Positions 63,181 to 64,000 of a stretch of 64,000 nucleotides of DNA are shown piece by piece; position 1 is the stretch's first letter; every line of letters starts with the position of its first letter. This stretch comes from Litorimonas sp963972195 (GTDB lineage Bacteria; Pseudomonadota; Alphaproteobacteria; Caulobacterales; Maricaulaceae), in contig CAXATH010000001.1 of assembly GCA_963972195.1 (NCBI GenBank), forward strand, positions 248,001-312,000, in the 5' to 3' direction. The notes under the pieces are model-generated. The model saw nothing but the letters and a program-made list of their open reading frames with translations. It searched no databases and was not told the origin of the DNA. Both the position numbers and the translations under genes were made by a program.

Positions 63181-63301
63181 AAGTTGCACGGAGGGCTCCC
63201 AACCTCTCGAACTTGCCCCTTGTGGGTACGCAGAGCGCCCGCGTCTACACGCGGAATTACAGAAAAAAGGAACAATATCTGTAAAGGAAGAGAGAAATGT
63301 G

Positions 63302-63480
63302 ACGGCCCCACTTAGTCCGTGGCGGCTTAAGAATCCTCGTGAACCAGAAGTTCAAGTGGGCGTCGGAATTAATCAGACCACGATCTGACCAGAGCCAACT
63401 CCCGAAGGATAAGTTAAGGTCCGGTGGATTAGTGCCCCTCACGAAACCAGCAGTGACCGTCCCGCATAATGTGGGGCCAT
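63302..63480 (-). ncRNA. ssrS: 6S RNA
   Basis: 179 nt directly downstream of zapA, the usual place for 6S RNA in proteobacteria. The ends pair: 5' ATGGCCCCAC with 3' GTGGGGCCGT, one G-U in ten pairs. Within it the two strands stay mostly complementary with a large central bubble, and the apex shows CCTTCGGGAG and a TCAGA/TCTGA hairpin. 6S RNA mimics an open promoter and binds sigma70 RNA polymerase in stationary phase. Identification rests on structure and synteny, not on a covariance search. Confidence 0.8.
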
Positions 63481-63522
63481 AACTCTAAAATAACAAGAGG
63501 GTAAATGCGCCTGTTAAAGGAC

Positions 63523-63897
63523 TTACTGCGAAGTGGCAGATGAAAGCTTTTCCGCAAGGCGTTCAATACGCGCGGCGGCGTCCATCAGACTTGAAGCCGC
63601 CTGCGATTCGGTCTGCTCCGCCGTTTTAACTGCCTCGGCATGCTCTTTCTTGACCTCGCCAATGCGCGCATCGACCCGATCTTCGACAGAGGTTCCGACA
63701 TCGTCCAGTTCATCCAGAAGCGTGATACCCGCCATAACGAGAAGACGCAAATCTCCGATTTGGCCGAACTGATTGGCCATGGCATTCACCCGGTCATCCA
63801 GCTTTTGGCCCAGGCGTGTCAACCGCTCTTCTTCGCCCTCTTCACAGCCGAGGCCATATTTGCGGCCATTGATGTTTATACTGACGCGACCTGTCAT
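63523..63897 (-). CDS. zapA: Cell division protein ZapA
   Basis: 124 residues. FtsZ-ring associated coiled-coil protein. N-terminal beta-alpha head (VSININGRKYGLGCEEGEEE, RLTRLGQKLDDRVNAMANQF), then a helical dimer/tetramer rod with Ala/Glu-rich heptads (EDRVDARIGEVKKEHAEAV). ATG overlaps the stop of the upstream gene by three bases, as in the Caulobacter zauP-zapA pair. A 6S RNA gene follows 42 bp later. Confidence 0.94.
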   Translation of the reverse strand: MTGRVSININGRKYGLGCEEGEEERLTRLGQKLDDRVNAMANQFGQIGDLRLLVMAGITLLDELDDVGTSVEDRVDARIGEVKKEHAEAVKTAEQTESQAASSLMDAAARIERLAEKLSSATSQ

Positions 63898-64000
63898 GAC
63901 GGCAATCCTTCCAACGCGGTTTGAACCGTTTTGATAACGCTATTGATTTCCTGTGTGGACTCGGCCGCAACAGCCGCGAATTCTTTCTCGCGGGACGCCA
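63894..64000 (-). CDS. Coiled-coil protein upstream of zapA, ZauP-like, 5' end outside window
   Basis: Only the last 35 codons are in the window. The visible end, AREKEF-type then AAVAAESTQEINSVIKTVQ and ALEGLPS, is helical and without cysteine or aromatic residues. The TGA stop overlaps the zapA ATG. In Caulobacter the gene immediately before zapA encodes the coiled-coil partner ZauP, which makes ZapA act on the Z-ring. Assignment is mainly by synteny. Confidence 0.6.
   Translation of the reverse strand, partial: ASREKEFAAVAAESTQEINSVIKTVQTALEGLPS

Overview
The window looks like chromosomal DNA of a marine, probably prosthecate or budding alphaproteobacterium of the Hyphomonadaceae/Maricaulaceae/Robiginitomaculaceae type. 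The evidence is the gene content and order: an iscR-csd-sufB operon, an M23 endopeptidase overlapping a bactofilin gene as in Hyphomonas and Rhodomicrobium, zapA with a coiled-coil gene directly upstream as in Caulobacter zauP-zapA, RNase E with an acidic S1 insertion and a basic tail ending in a GW-aromatic motif, and a tRNA-His with A73 and G1:U72. The genus is an inference. Nearly everything is dense housekeeping DNA with many 4-bp stop/start overlaps. No phage, transposase, CRISPR array or rRNA operon was seen.

Layout. 1-4.3 kb (minus): Fe-S assembly operon iscR, cysteine desulfurase, sufB, then two related small envelope proteins, with a candidate IscR box upstream. 4.3-10 kb: an alpha/beta hydrolase, a small lipoprotein, an M1 aminopeptidase lipoprotein, anmK and tyrS. 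10-16.7 kb: a giant AsmA-like (DUF3971) protein, bcp, a DUF455 ferritin-like protein, then the M23 peptidase/bactofilin pair behind a striking helically phased TTAAC array. 16.7-21.7 kb (minus): prfB with its programmed frameshift, PBP1A and an amidase. 22-27.5 kb: rne, an M48/TPR protease and a DsbA-like protein. 27.6-31.9 kb: radA-cvpA-purF-SDR.

31.9-35.8 kb holds the clearest candidate local regulatory unit. A small XRE regulator lies between a four-helix membrane protein and a zinc alcohol dehydrogenase. Two perfect ATGTAA-N8-TTACAT operators separate these from a divergent S9 peptidase lipoprotein. 35.8-42.3 kb (minus): der, bamB, a YfgM-like protein, panB and an acyl-CoA dehydrogenase. 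42.4-50.1 kb: a cytochrome c lipoprotein, an outer membrane protein, nadK, DUF2336, tRNA-His, an M48 lipoprotein and AsmA. 50.2-54.6 kb: phhA, two tandem OmpA paralogues (recent gene conversion, each with a terminator and a 5' hairpin) and tRNA-Lys.

54.6-62.4 kb (minus) is a long run of closely packed genes: rlmL-like methyltransferase, fau, ymdB, coaD, two cyclophilins, a sulfotransferase-like gene, queA and tgt. The last 1.5 kb carries a MITE-like repeat, a 0.4-kb GC-rich unexplained structured segment, a palindromic repeat, a 6S RNA gene, zapA and the end of a zauP-like gene. The most interesting unexplained material is the structured segment beside 6S RNA, the XRE/ATGTAA unit and the phased TTAAC array.
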